A stretch of 64,000 bases of DNA from Plantago major. Its lineage: Eukaryota; Streptophyta; Magnoliopsida; Lamiales; Plantaginaceae. Position numbers and translations under genes: made by a program. The notes below the pieces were generated by a model. It searched no databases. It was not told where the DNA came from and saw only the letters and a list, made by a program, of their open reading frames with translations. The stretch is taken from NCBI GenBank assembly GCA_026545765.1, contig CM048841.1:101079352-101143351 (forward strand), in the 5' to 3' direction. The first letter of the stretch is position 1. The number at the start of each line of letters is the position of its first letter. This document shows, in pieces, positions 34,301 to 47,400 of the stretch.

Positions 34301-35058
34301 TATCTTTCAATACACGCGGCAATCAAGTTCGATCAATATAGATGGAATATAATTAAATACGTCAAGTATGTTTCAAAAAATAAATTGCGCCTGTTATCCT
34401 GGTAAGCTAAACAATAAAAAATATACATGCCACATTTCATATAATGGAGTAATATATTGGCTCATATGTGTAATCTATTAGGTAATTAAAATTACATACG
34501 ACCGATATCCCATTATTTCTCTGCCCAACTATGTCCTTATCGTCGTGGTTATTTTTCATAGCTATCTTTCGTGATTCTTTAAGTACATCGCTATGTGATG
34601 GTTCTACTTCTCCAATGATATTCCTCCGACGTTTAAGGGTATATTTATCTAGTAACTGCTCCATACGCTTATCTGCAAGAGGCATGCACTATTCAACAGA
34701 ATGAGGTAAGGTTATTCCTGCATCAAAGTAATATATATACACATAAATAACTGTTAATTAATTGAAGGTTTTTTAATAAATTATAATGTGGTCACGGTAC
34801 GACATAAAATGAAATGAAAAGTTAGTAAGACTCTGTTCTCTTCGTCTAAATAAAAGTGAAAAGAATTGAATTGAAATATAGTGTAAAAACAATTTAGCAG
34901 AACTGAACAAAAATGAACTGAGCTGAAATTAATGAATTTTGAGATGAGCCTAATTTGTTTCATTAAAATCTAGGGGCCGACCTGCAAGAGTTGAGCTTGG
35001 GTGGGTGCTCTATGCAATTCAACCATAAAACATTTCACCCCAAGTTCCGAGCCAAACC
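34301..35058. other. Intergenic, possible Helitron 5' part and PPR upstream region
   Basis: It contains an unclassified open minus frame (34685-34437, rich in K/R/D/E) and one gttcagttcag-type repeat copy (34825-34945). The PPR gene promoter must lie in the right part. No TATA box stands out. Confidence 0.4.
34825..34945 (-). repeat. Dispersed gttcagttcag repeat, copy 3
   Basis: Read on the minus strand it has ttcagctcagttcatttttg, ttcagttctgctaaattg, then caattcaattcttttcac and gagaacagagtc, the same order as the copy at 11744. It lies a few hundred bases before the PPR gene. Confidence 0.5.
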
Positions 35059-35082
35059 ATGAAGGCAAATGATAGAATTTGA
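35059..35082 (+). other. Upstream ORF of the PPR gene
   Basis: A seven-codon reading frame (MKANDRI) lies 24 bp before the PPR start codon. Another ATG at 35069 opens an overlapping out-of-frame 66-codon frame that passes the main start. If the transcript includes them, they could reduce translation of the main frame. This is inference from sequence only. Confidence 0.35.
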
Positions 35083-35106
35083 GAACCAAAACCTAGCAAA
35101 ATCTGA

Positions 35107-37391
35107 ATGTGGAAACGAAGCCAGAATCTGCTACAGAGAGCCGCACTCCAACGGCAACTACACCCTCAATCGCAACCAGTCAACACCAGACACATCGTCA
35201 CCGGCGCGGCGTCGAGTAAAGCGCTGTCGATATGGCGGCGGAAGAGAGAGCTGGGGAAGGAAGGGCTGATTGTGGCCAAGGAGCTCAAGCGCTTGCAAAC
35301 CAACCCGGTCCGACTCGACCGGTTCATGAAGACGCAGGTTTCTCGCCTCCTCAGGTCGGATCTCGTTGCTGTTCTAGCTGAGTTCCAGCGCCAAAACCTA
35401 GTTCCTCTTTCCATAAAGGTACAATGATGAAGCTTACCTGATTTGATTTGATTCGAATTCGTGTTTAATTTTTGCTGTTAATTTGTTTCGATTTCGTGTT
35501 TAATCTCTGCTGTTAATTTGTTTCGATTTAGTGTCTAATCTCTGTTGTAAATGTTTCAGTTGATTTTATTTACTTACTGAATATGCTGTGAAGTTTGAAT
35601 AGAGATGGATTATGATCTGTGTTATGTCAGACTCATAAATAGTTGTAAGTTCAGCTTCTGACATGCTATCAGTTTGATATTCGCCGTGGTTCGATTTCGT
35701 GTTTAACCTCTGCTGTTTAATTGTTTGATATGTCGCAGTGTCACTCATAGATAGTTGTAAGTTCAGCTTCTGACATGCTGTTAGTTTGATATTCGCCGTG
35801 GTTTGATTTCGTGCTTAACCTCTGCCGTTTAATTGTTTCAGTGGCTTCTTTTTTTTTTTGTAATTGTTGATTTTATTTACTAACTGAACATGGCAATATG
35901 CTGTGAAGTTTGTTAGAGATGGATTATGATGTGTGTCATGTCAGACTCATAAATAGTTGTAAGTTCAGCTTGTGGATTTGTGGAATTAGCTACATGCTAT
36001 TAGTTTGATAATTGCGGTGGTTCGATTTCGTGTATAATTTCTGCTGTTTAATTGTTTTAGTGGCATTTCATTTGTTATATTGTTTGATTCTATTTACTAT
36101 CTGAATTTGATGTCAAGTTTAAATAGAGATGGATCATGATGCGTGTTATATCATAGGCTCATAAATAGATGTAAATTCAGCTTGTGGATTTGTGCAATAA
36201 AGTACATGCTATTAGTTCGATAATAGCAATGGTTCGTTGTGATAGTATCGACGTAATTAGTATGGAGAGTGTAGTGCCACTGTAATGGTACTGAATGAGT
36301 TTGAATGCTGAAAGTCAGTGAAATTGGGAGTTTGTTAGTTTGGTTGAGCTATGGAGGGCGTAAATCATAATGGCATGGTTTGAGCTAGTTGAGAGATGAC
36401 GTTGTCGTTGTAAGTTCGGACTTCGACAAGTTTTTGCTTTAGCTGGAAATGTCTATTTTCTGTTCCAGGATAGTTGTTAGGCATGCAGTGCACATTGCTG
36501 CTGTATGGATGTGGTTAGAAAGTGCGGCTGATACTTTAGCTTTCTAAGGCCTTTGCTACATCTATTGAGATTGAATTGTTGCACAAATAAGAACACTTGA
36601 AATTACTAATCTGTGCAGTCTGGAATAGACACAAGAAGAAGAAACTGATAAATAGTACGTGGAATTCCTGGGAATGATATGTTTTTTCTAAAATCAGGGC
36701 AAACCACACCACCCACAGCTCGTGTTTGTTACCTCCCCAAATTCATACTAGTGTAAATGTTTAGGAAAAACCGGTTGTTCCTGAGACTTGCTCGAGAAAT
36801 ATTGTAATCTTGTTCTCCTGACTTCAACTAGCTAACTGTCTAACTGATAATCGTCTATTTCAGAGGCAACATTGGTGTTCTAGGATAACTGGGGAATCTA
36901 TAGGCAACTTGGCTTTTCCTGGAAAACACTACCTGGACTAATTTTTATTCAATCTTCCGCTTTACTTTCAGTTATATGACGTGGTAAGAAAGGAGATCTG
37001 GTATCGACCTGACATGTTTTTCTACCGTGATATGCTCATGATGCTTGCTAGGAACAAGAAAGTGGATGAAGCAAGAAAGGTATGGGACGATTTAAAAAAA
37101 GAGCAAGTCCTGTTCGACCAACATACTTTTGGAGACCTTGTTAGGGCTTTTCTGGATTCTGGTTTTCCGGATGAAGCAATGCGCATATATGATGAAATGA
37201 GAAGCTCTCCTGATCCTCCAGTGTCTCTGAGTTTCCGTGTCATGTTAAAAGGGTTAATTCCTTACCCTGATTTGAAGGAGAAAGTGAAAGACGACTTTCT
37301 GGAACTCTTTCCTGGTATGATTATATATGATCTGCCAGAAGACTTTTCAGATGATGATCAGGAATGGAGAAGGGAGAGTTACGAGGATTAG
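35107..37391 (+). CDS. THA8-like short pentatricopeptide repeat protein, 2 exons, 243 aa
   Basis: A small organellar PPR protein of the THA8 group, whose known members bind RNA and help splice group II introns in chloroplasts or mitochondria. Exons are 35107-35418 and 36972-37391, joined in phase after LSIK|LYDVV. The N terminus is rich in Arg, Gln and Ser (MWKRSQNLLQRAALQRQL), a likely organelle targeting peptide. The conserved block SIWRRKRELGKEGLIVAKEL, KRLQTNPVRLDRF and SRLLRSDLVAVLAEFQRQN is followed by PPR-like helices (YRDMLMMLARNKKVDEARKV, FDQHTFGDLVRAFLDSGFPD) and FLELFPGMIIYDLPEDF. Length and ends match Arabidopsis At1g62350-like proteins as I recall them. The target RNA is unknown. 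Confidence 0.9.
35440..36240 (+). repeat. Diverged tandem repeats in the PPR gene intron
   Basis: A unit containing gagatggattatgatctgtg, catgtcagactcataaatag, ttgtaagttcagct, acatgctattagtttgata and ggttcgatttcgtgtttaa recurs at about 35602, 35730, 35925 and 36125, with smaller gatttcgtgttta repeats from 35452. The intron has grown by local duplication. It is non-coding. Confidence 0.75.
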
Positions 37392-39014
37392 AATGTGCAG
37401 GTGCGACATACAGCTGCATCAATGCATGAAACGAGATGACCAACAAAACGCTGAGATTGGTATGCGTCCATAGAAAAAGCTTGGATGAACAGTATGTCAA
37501 GCAGCTCAAGAACGTTATCGTCGTTTCTGCGGTCAAGTTGCTAAAGTTGCAAGATAGTGATGATCAACCACCGGGCTAGAGGCTCTCCTAAAGATATGAC
37601 TACATTCCTCACCTTGATAAAGTTGTTCATTTGCTTATATTATCTCATGTGGATTATAAGGAGTTAGGTTTTAATTGCTGTTATATCCTCTCATTATGCT
37701 TTACCATTGCCAGGACGAGCTGCTCATTGATTAGCTTCTCCATTCTCCCTGCTCCAATCCCCAAACCCCCCCCCCCCCCCCCCTTCCACACACACACACA
37801 CACACTCGCACACAGGGAACTCAAGTTCACGGATAGAAAGAGTATCCACACCCGCATAAAACTCGTCAGGTACATACCGGAAACCTGTCCGTACTCGTAA
37901 AGGTATTATGGGTGCGGAACACATGCTTAGGAAGGAATGGAAGTTTGAGATGGATTTTATATTGCTTCTGTTTATTTAAGGTCAGCATTTGATATTATGT
38001 GTTGATACTTGTTAGTCCACATTGTAACATTCAGGTTTTAGGTTGGGGACATGTTAGATTTCTGTTTACCGGGTCGGGTTATGGTTCAGATAGTTTGAGG
38101 TGTACTAAAATCTTAGTATTTGGGTATGTATGAGTATGTGACTACATTCCTCTCTTAAAAGATATGACTAAGTGTGACAATAAAATAAAAATGTTTTTAG
38201 ACATTTGCTAGTAAATGTTTTCAAGTGGAACTTGGAAAACAATGTAAGACCATGCTTGCAAATGATTATGATTATTACAGCGCTTTTTAATTACTCCATA
38301 TACTCCCTTGCTATTTTTTTTTGTTCAATAAAATGTCACCACTTTCTAATATTCAGTAAGGCCTGAAAAGAACCTTAATGATCAGCCATCCAAGTTACTA
38401 GTACTACTGATTTTGAGAATCAATTGAAACGATGAATTGAAAGAGTCATTTTTTTTAAAACTTAAAACCCAATTTAACAAGCAAAACTTTGTTGGGTGTT
38501 GTCGCTTCTGCTGTGGAAATTATTGATGACTGCTCCATATGATTGGTAGACCAAGTAACATACATCTTGGTTTGCTTGAAAACTCGGACATGTTTGAATT
38601 TGATAATCATTCAATAAAATAAAATACTATAAAAGGCGATGTATGATCAAATTTGGTGGCTGAATGCTAGATTTTCTAGCTTATAAATTGCAATGGTAGA
38701 GTAGCCAATTTGGTTTAGACTTGCACTTAATTCATTCGACATCATGAAACACGAACGCAGTTGGTACTAGCGTGTATTTTTTTTTCTTTTTGGATACATC
38801 AAAAAGATTTGTTTACAACTCCAAAACCATGATACATGGGGCATAAGAAATGTTCTTCAATTAACAACCATTATAAAGGTTAAAATAACCCGTGTGGTCT
38901 CCACTCTCCATACAGATTTCTATCTCTTCAATTAACAACCATTATAAATGTTAAAATAATCCGTATGGTCTCCACTCTCCATATAGATTTCTATCTCAAG
39001 GGTTTTTTAGATTA
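37392..39014. other. PPR gene 3' flank and intergenic DNA
   Basis: The 3' UTR is followed by AT-rich DNA. A poly-C run (37766-37783) adjoins a (CA)n microsatellite (37787-37805). A 71-bp tandem duplication lies at 38855-38996. No gene was seen. Confidence 0.5.
38855..38996. repeat. 71-bp tandem duplication
   Basis: Two copies of cttcaattaacaaccattat, followed by aaa.gttaaaata and ggtctccactctccata, lie back to back with about six differences between them. Confidence 0.85.
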
Positions 39015-39264
39015 TACACCTCAATTTCAGAAAAAGTGTTACATTTCTTATTACGCGGTTAAGCTATAGCGTTTGGCATTAATTTACTCTTAAACGATAT
39101 TAATAAATAAATTATTAAAATTATACAATGAAAATTTAGTAATTAAATTTTTATTATATGATTTTATTAAATTATTTACTATTATCGTTTATGAGTAATT
39201 ATCGTCAATTCAAACGATTGGCCTAAAAGCCAAATGTAACAATTTCTCTGAAATGGAGGGAGTA
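39015..39264. repeat. Foldback Stowaway-like MITE, family A
   Basis: The TA-flanked ends CACCTCAATTTCAGAAAAAG and TTTCTCTGAAATGGAGGGAG are inverted, with the same palindromic interior (aattaaatttttattatatg) as the copies at 10294, 52707 and 53992. Confidence 0.85.
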
Positions 39265-40239
39265 GATTATAAAGAAACCAATCCAAACCAAAACAATCGA
39301 AACTTAGATCATCTCATCTTCATCTATTACATCTTCTAATAGTGCGATCAAGACCTTTCCTACAGAGTCAATTTGTATCCTTTACAAAAAAACTTTCTTT
39401 AATCACAACATGTCATCTCTTTTGTTGCTTTGCCAAACCACAAAACTCACAAGAGTTGGTATTTGAATTGGGTATACTCTGCTAGTACTAAATTCTTCAT
39501 AAGTTTCAAAGAAAATCACGGGACAATTTCTTTTTGGTTTTCAAACATGCAAGAATAGTCCATTTTCTGTATATTCTACTTTTAGCCATAAGTGGGGTGG
39601 TTTTGTCACGATCATTCCGATTACGGAAATGATTATAATAGTCCATAAAATGCACAAGAAATTCAAAGGTATCATCATTTATTGTCCGGCCGTATCATTG
39701 CACGAGCACCCAGTATCAAAATGTAGCTCATTTTTCCATACTTTAGGCTTTTGATTATGATTTGGTGGCCTAAGTTTTCAACTTTTTTTCTCAGATTTTT
39801 TTAATCGTAAATGATCCAAGATCAAGATTCAATTCTTTAGACGGATATAGTTAGTCATGGACTGTTCTTTCCATGATATAATGATCCAACTGTACCAACA
39901 CCACGTGTAATTTTTCACCCGTTGCGCACACTGCTAAACTTTCCCCCGACCATCCATCATGAACTTGCTTCGGAGCAATTGCGCTCAAATCTAAAATTCT
40001 TATTTTCTTCTAAGCAACAACACTTAACTTTGAGTTTGATTCTTATTGTTGTTGATATATATTGTAATTAATCTATTTAACATATTTCTGAAACTTTGAA
40101 ACGTCAAGGTAACAATCGTATCATTGAAAAACAAAAAATATGAAAGTATAGTTGTGATCCTTCACTCTTGTGAGCTTGTGACAACTATTTATTCATGATT
40201 GATAGTTAAAAAATGTTGAAAAATATACATTTTTACAAA
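39265..40239. other. Intergenic, nothing recognised
   Basis: AT-rich sequence without open frames of family resemblance, RNA genes or paired terminal repeats. Confidence 0.4.
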
Positions 40240-40474
40240 GTCTTGGAAGAGACGTGCATTAGTGAGAGACCTAAGAGACGGATTGATGTTCTTAAGTATA
40301 TGTATAATGTTTTTAACAATATATGTAATGTTTCATGAGTGAACATATGATATCATTTTTCATGTAGATGTTTATCAACGATATTCTTAGTTAAACCTAT
40401 AATATTTTTAAATATAACTGTAATGTTTGTCCGTCTCTTTTAATCTTTTCATAAAATCGTCTCTCAGGAGACTT
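40240..40474. repeat. Dispersed repeat, family B, copy 2
   Basis: It has gtgagagacctaagagacgg, then aagtatatgtataatgttttt, tgagtgaacatatgatatca, and aaatataactgtaatgtttg, and ends cgtctctcaggagactt. It is colinear with 14165-14470 but lacks the small MITE found there. The hAT-like element at 40475 is inserted at its end. Confidence 0.5.
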
Positions 40475-40925
40475 AGGGGTGAGCGCGGGCGGGTATTGGC
40501 GGGTATTTACAAAAAAACAAACCAACCCGCCTATGGCGGGTGATTATTTGTCCGACCCGCGGCGGATAGAATAATTTTCCAAGTCGCGGCGGTTCAGGTG
40601 ATAACAATGGCGGGTGGATTGGCGGGCGGATTGGCGGGTGAATTATTACATCAACTAAGATATATTATAATCTATCAAATTAACAAAACATTTTGAAACA
40701 AGCAAAATAATGAAGTACCATTTTCATTTTTTACATATATAGTTTCTATGAAATAACTCTAGTAACAACACTGTGGTTCTTTTCTTTAAAAAACACTACA
40801 TGTTGGAGGCAATTTGCATACTTGCAGAATCATTTAGCAAGATTTTAACACTTAATTATCAGAAACATCTGATGAACACTAGTAACAACTGAGAACAGAA
40901 ACAGAATAAATGACTTGTTTTCCAG

Positions 40926-40996
<71 letters not shown>

Positions 40997-41169
40997 ATGT
41001 GAACAATATGACGGGTGGGTTGCGGGTTGCACCCAAACAACCCACCACCCACCCACCAATTGATGGGTTATAAAAAATTTAACCCGCGTATTTTTTTTTA
41101 AAATTAATCGGCGGGTAAAATGCGAACGGTTTGTGCGGATGAATGGTCGGCATGTTTGAACAGCCTTAA
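40475..41169. mobile_element. hAT-like non-autonomous element with (TA)n
   Basis: It is flanked by an exact 8-bp duplication GGAGACTT (40467-40474 and 41170-41177). It starts AGGGGTGAGC, a typical hAT MITE end, and finishes GAACAGCCTTA. Both subterminal regions are rich in gcgggt/acccgc. A (TA)n microsatellite of about 62 bp (40930-40991) lies inside. No transposase is present. Confidence 0.85.
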
Positions 41170-41177
41170 GGAGACTT

Positions 41178-41460
41178 GCTCATACATTTTTACTCGAGGA
41201 AAAGTTAAAAAGTGGTTTATTTATTTATATATTCTTAAAATAACAATAAGAAGAAACTTTAAATGACGTTGACAATGAACACACATCACATAAATATAAA
41301 AATTCCTGCTCCAACTCCTCCATGTATAAATATCCCACACACAAACCTCTACAGAACAATTCCCATTTTCACTTAAAAAATTCAAACAAACAAACACCAA
41401 AATCCACCTGCATTAAATCACACCCATTTCCCAAACCAATCCTCATCATCTCCCTCCAAA
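41178..41460 (+). promoter_or_regulatory. CLT gene promoter with TATA box
   Basis: A clear TATA box, TATAAATA at 41325-41332, lies 129 bp before the start codon, in a region that becomes C- and A-rich, like a plant 5' leader. Transcription would be expected to start near 41355-41365. Confidence 0.6.
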
Positions 41461-44400
41461 ATGTCAGCCTGCACTCGCCGGCTGGCATTCGGCGCCACCG
41501 CCACACCGCCGGTGACTCGCCGTCACATTCCCCGGCGCGCAATCACCTCTCTACTCGTCAATCACCGGAAATTCCGCTCTCCTGCAATTGAGCTCCGGCC
41601 GGCGCGAATTGTTGCGGCGGAGGTGGAAAGGGAGAGGATTAGGCGGATTTTACCGGAGTTGAAGTGCTGCGCGTGCGATAGAGAGGCGGAGAGTGGTGTA
41701 CAGAGTGATGGAGGTGGCCGTACGACGGAGATTATGGTTGCGGCTGCTGCTACGGTGGTGCTCGGCGTTGGAAATCGCGTGTTGCATAAGCTCGCGTTGG
41801 TGCCGCTCCGGAAGTATCCTTTCTTCCTCGCGCAGCTCGCTACGTTTGGGTAAATTCGTGATTCTATCGATTTACTGCATTCGAATAATTTCATACGACT
41901 TTAACATATCGGACTTATTCATTATGTTAGTGTATAGTGAATTAACAGAGTTGTCCAGTTAGATGACAAATACGACTCAGTTTACAACTCGATTTAAGAT
42001 AGGTTAGTTTGTTTGCGGAACATTATATTGGGAATCAGGAATCAGGATCACATAGCTGTGTGAATTTATGTTCGTTTTTCCTTGATCTGTGTAAAAGTGA
42101 AGAAATGAGAAAAATCGTAGACGACAAAATTAAAGGTTGGGATTCGGGAATAGTGAGACCACGTGAGTAGAGGTGTAGAGGTGTATATGGACCTTTTTAG
42201 CATAGAACACGGAACAGAGATGCATTTGGATCTCACAAATGGAAAGTTAATGAGATTAAATTATTGTTCTCTTTCTTTCCTTTTGGTTTGCTTTGAGAAA
42301 AGAGAGTTTGATTGTAAGTGGAAAGATGACGTCACATGTATCAGAATTTCTTGTTTTCCTTGGTATGGGTGCCCAAGTGGCTTTGTTTAGGCTATGGTTC
42401 AGTGATATTGCGTGCTTTGAGGGATTGATTGTGGTCCTCTGTTTTATTCACTAAATTATTCTTAGTTAATTCTAGGGGCAAGGTAGCTAAGAATAATTCC
42501 AAGTCTTATTCCTGGATTACTTACTCGTTAGTCGTAATGCGGTTGCGAGGTTTTACTGTGTCTTATAAGCTTGGAGACGTGAAATGAACGTCCATGTCTA
42601 AATTGTGTGATCTAACTTTTGCCTGTCGTGTATCAGAAAGTAAGTTACCCGTGGGTGCCAAATAATTCTTGGCTAGAATTAAAACGATCATGGAGAGATA
42701 CATGCAGTGACTCTTTCTGGTTCATGTATGCCCGATTTTATTGGGATAAAATTATCAGTTGGTATGGTTTATGTATTGTAAAGTAAGTGAATGTCATTTG
42801 GTGAGCAAGTCGTTGTAAAAGAGCAAATAGCTTCCTTAGTCAAGAGAGTGGTAGGAATAGAATATTCACTTTCTAGGAACTTATCAATATGAATATATCA
42901 TGCTTGAAACTAGGAAATAAGAAAAGCCGTATTTGCAATGGTTTCCAAAAGAATTAGGACTCACTTTTTAGGATGTGTCATGGAAAGTTCCTGTGTAGGT
43001 GTTTGAGGCTTTGTGGTTAACTGGGGTCCCAGTGGAATGAGAACCGTTGATAGTGAGTTGGATCTGCAGTTGCCCACACAAGCAGCTACAGTGATTCCCA
43101 TTGGGATTTTCTTGTCTCCATGAGCATATATTTTTTTATTTCGTTTGCTATGTTTACATGCTATAAAGAGTTTAAATTAAACTGACAATATGCTTTTATA
43201 GCATGAAGTCTTAGGTTTATTATAGTTTCCCTCACTTCTGTTTTTATTTAATTTTGTCTGGTGTAAGGAAGTGGGTGGGTAGGTGGAGTGGTGGATGCTA
43301 ATTCCTGAAAGGGTCTAGTAGAAAACAATATTCACCCAAACACTAAGCAACAGTGTAAGATTACCACGGATATATCATGTCATGTCATATGAGTTTCTCT
43401 TGCACTTTCTTGATATGGTATTTGCAAGGCACAGATCGTGTACATGATGGACGTCTTTACTGATTCATGGACAAATCACTGCCAGACAGAAAAATTAAAA
43501 AAATAATAATATGAAAGGCTCAAAGTTAAAATAGCATACATTAGATGCAACGAATCCACAACACCTTGCAACATTGGTCAAACAATTCAAGTCATAAATA
43601 TGAACTATGAAGTTTAGGAACAAAGTTCCAGTATATCTGCATCATTACTTCCACTTCAATTAAATGGTGACTTTTCAATCATTCCTTAATCATGATGTGA
43701 ATGGAGTAGGTTGCTTACATGCATGCAGGGTAAGGGGAGGGCAGGCGTATATTGAACACATTCTTTCTCTTAGCATTACCGTGAAGAGGCTGTTTCTAGT
43801 ACTCTAATGACCTTTAGGTCACTGGTGCAGCAACTTGCCATTGTACTGTGACTTGCCGTTTGGCAGATGATGTTGGCGTGCAGTTATAAATCTGTGATTG
43901 GTTTCTATTACGATCGGTAATTCATCAAGCAGTCAATTCCCCAATTCTAACATGCTCTACTTTTATTTCGTCAATGATACAAATTACCTAATACTGTATG
44001 CTGTAAAATTATGTGCAAGTGCAACATAGCTACTTTCTGTAGTAAAGTGGACAGGAGCAAATTACTGGATAACTAGCCCTGTCTGGTCATGCTTAGTTTT
44101 CAAGTAGTACGCTTACCTAATGTTTCATGATATTAATTTCAAATTTCAATTATTGACTGAATCACATTTTCTCCAGGTATGTAATTGTATACTTCTCTAT
44201 CTTGTATCTCCGATATCAGTCTGGCAAGGTAACTGATGAAATGCTTTCCTTGCCAAAATCACCATTAGTTGCCGTCGGCCTCCTGGAGGCTCTTGCTGCT
44301 GCATCCGGGATGGCAGCAGCAGGTAAATCATGCATGATGTGTCTTTGGAATGTATATGTTTTTCGTCCCCCTATATAAGTATATACTATACATATATCAT

Positions 44401-47400
44401 GTCAAATTGTCAATAGCATTGCTAATCTCTTGGGATGCATTATATTATAATGCTCGCTCATAAAATGCACAAAGTCTGGGTTGTCTGGCTTATTGGAATT
44501 TTTAAACTTATGACCCACTGCCACAGCAACCCTGTGATAGAGTTATCAAAAGCCAAACTTTTTACTGCTCAAGGTCTGAATGTTTATTCCTCAACTTTTG
44601 AGCAATGAGGTTGTGACCAGCTATGTTTCTTTCTCCTGTACTAGACGGATCTGAGAAAACTTAGCCCGAATAATTTTGAAATAGTTTCACTTCATCACTT
44701 TAAATAACATTTTTAACAGATGATTTTCTAACATGATAACGTTCTGTCTTTGAAACAGCCATTCTCCCTGGTGCTGCAATTCCTATACTGTCCCAGGTAT
44801 CAAAAGAATGATACTTCATTTTTCTGTCCTTTTCTTAACTATGGTTCCTCTGACTTAGGGTTAAAATATAATATTGGCTTATACTTTGTGGTAACTCTGC
44901 TGAGAATGAGTGCTGAGAATATATACTTCACAATTTTGATTAAGATCCAGGTGCAGCCCCCGTACATATTCTCATAGGAGTTCAAGTCTAGGCTTCAATT
45001 AGGAATCATTTGGGATTTGTCATTTGCTCAAAAAGAAAAGGATGCCACAATTGATGAGCTCTTTCTCATGTCGAACCCGTTTTGATAAATGGTCTTTGGA
45101 GCTATAGAATTAATTTGGAGTCTCAAATATAGGAATCCGCACTTCACCTAGTTAAGATACCACACTCCAGTGAATAAGTAGTAAAATGAGGATGCCACAT
45201 AACTGTTAGAGAGGGGAAATATCTTATGTTTTTTGCTTCAATAATATGACTTAACTTGTCCTTTACGAGTAATTTGCTTCTATCTATTCGATTTCAGATC
45301 TATAGAATTAATTTGGCTGTTGCTACTTTTGCAGAGCTTCCTTGTGTGGCAACTTATCCTTTCATATATCTTCCTGGGAAGGAGATACAATTTCAATCAG
45401 TTAGTAGGTTGCTTTCTGGTGGCTGTTGGGGTTCTCATAACCGTTACAAGGTATTCCATCAATCCGTCTTAGTGATTTCAGTTTTCCCAATCTTGTCGAA
45501 CTGTCAGATTTCTTCTTGATACCCCCCCCCCCCCCTCCCCCCCCAAACAAATGCTACCTCACCTCAAATACCAGAAAATTAAACAAAAACACTACCACCA
45601 TACACTGATGATGCATAGGATGCACATCCGTTTTTCATCTGTCTGTTAAAATGTTATAAGAACTTAAACATTTGGACAAGTGGATGCCAGAAAATAGTTA
45701 AGAGGTTACATCTTTTAAGAGATTCTAGTTGAAAATGCCTTCTGATACATTCCTGTCAAAAGATACTGATTCAATTGTGTGATTTTAGAACAGAAATTGG
45801 ATATAAACGTAGAAATAACCTTTTCATTTTGTCACTCATATAAAAACAATATACTGTCCATCATCACATGCCACTCAGCCGTCTGAATGGTACATTTCTT
45901 TCATTTATTAGCATGAATAAACAGAAACTAAAATAAGACTACTTAATTTTTGTCTGATGAAATCACCTGTCATCTTTTTTACTGGGATTTTCATGAAAAG
46001 AAAACTGATTGGTTCAACTTATCACGGCCTGTATTCGTAGATGCCTTAAAAGGACTCTGGAAATTAAATTTTAATGAACACATGATTTTAAATGGTCTGA
46101 GGATCTCCTTATAATTTGCAGCGGATCAGGTACTGGTTCACTGATGGAAGCTAATATATTTTGGAGTATTTTGATGCTTATATCTTTCTTGTTACAAGCA
46201 GGTGATACAGTACTCAAGGTAAATGGTTTTCTCTGGCCCTGGGCCTGCTCATTTTTCTCTTACCTTGATATCTCTACTGAACTCTTACTGGGAGTTATCA
46301 TGTCACAGGAAACAATCTTTCGGGATGCTGCTCAAAGATTGAAGGTAGGTACGTGTAAATCTCTAGCTTATGATCCGATCAATTAGTAGCTAGGGACTTC
46401 TTTTTCATTATTCTTTTAAAGTCAATATTTTTTGTCCCTTTGTTAGCTTTTATTTATGTTACAACTTACAGCTTACACTATATTCGACTGAAATTGAAAG
46501 CTCTGATTCAGTGCTTGATGTATGATATATAGGTACCTGTGTATTAATATAACAAACCAATTCTATTCTAGTGTTCATATAAATACCTGCACATCTAATC
46601 GGCTCTTCTCATAACATGAACCCGATAGTAATATTTACTTTTATGACAGGGAGGTAGGTTGGATCTATTTGTCGTGAACTCATATGGATCTGCTTTCCAG
46701 GTTAGTTGTTGAGATTCAAGAACACTTCAAGCTCCTAGGGACAGTTTAACTTATTTTTTATGCATATGCAGGCACTTTTTATATGCATCCTCCTCCCGTT
46801 CTTGTCGAATTTATCTGGCATCCCATTTCGTCAATTGCCAAGTTATATTAAAGATGGTGCAGCCTGCTTTTTGAATGTTGGCGGCCCGTCAAACAGTAAG
46901 TTCTGGCTGCCTGAGTTCTTACAGTATGTCTGTACTCTGTATGTACTTGCATTAGCAGCACACAAAATTATTATGAACTTCTTTTGGTTGTGCTCTCCTC
47001 CATGCAAAAGACATGTATTAGTTTATAAAAGTGAAAAACAAATATTAATGTTTACTTTAGTTAATATAAAAATGGTTGTTGTTAAAGTGACTGTAAATTA
47101 TTTTTAAACTTATTACAAGTTGAAAAAATATTTTAATGATAAGGTACTAATAACACTTTTTTAATAACTAATGGGTAATTACTACATATTTAATGTAGTT
47201 TTTTTTTTTTTGCAGTTTTAATTTTCTATGTAATTTTCGTGATTTTTGGGTGTTTGGAAGCTAGTTTAGAGCTAAAGGACAACTATCGTAAAGTGCTAAA
47301 ATACTCGATCCCATGTGGTGAACCATAATTATCCCTGAAATTTATTTCTGGCTTCGTCCCCGTTAGGCTGTATAGATATTTTTGGTTGTTTTCCTCGAAA

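Noticed and set aside
40930-40991. TA repeat as a matrix attachment or origin site
   Set aside because: It is an ordinary dinucleotide microsatellite inside a hAT-like element.
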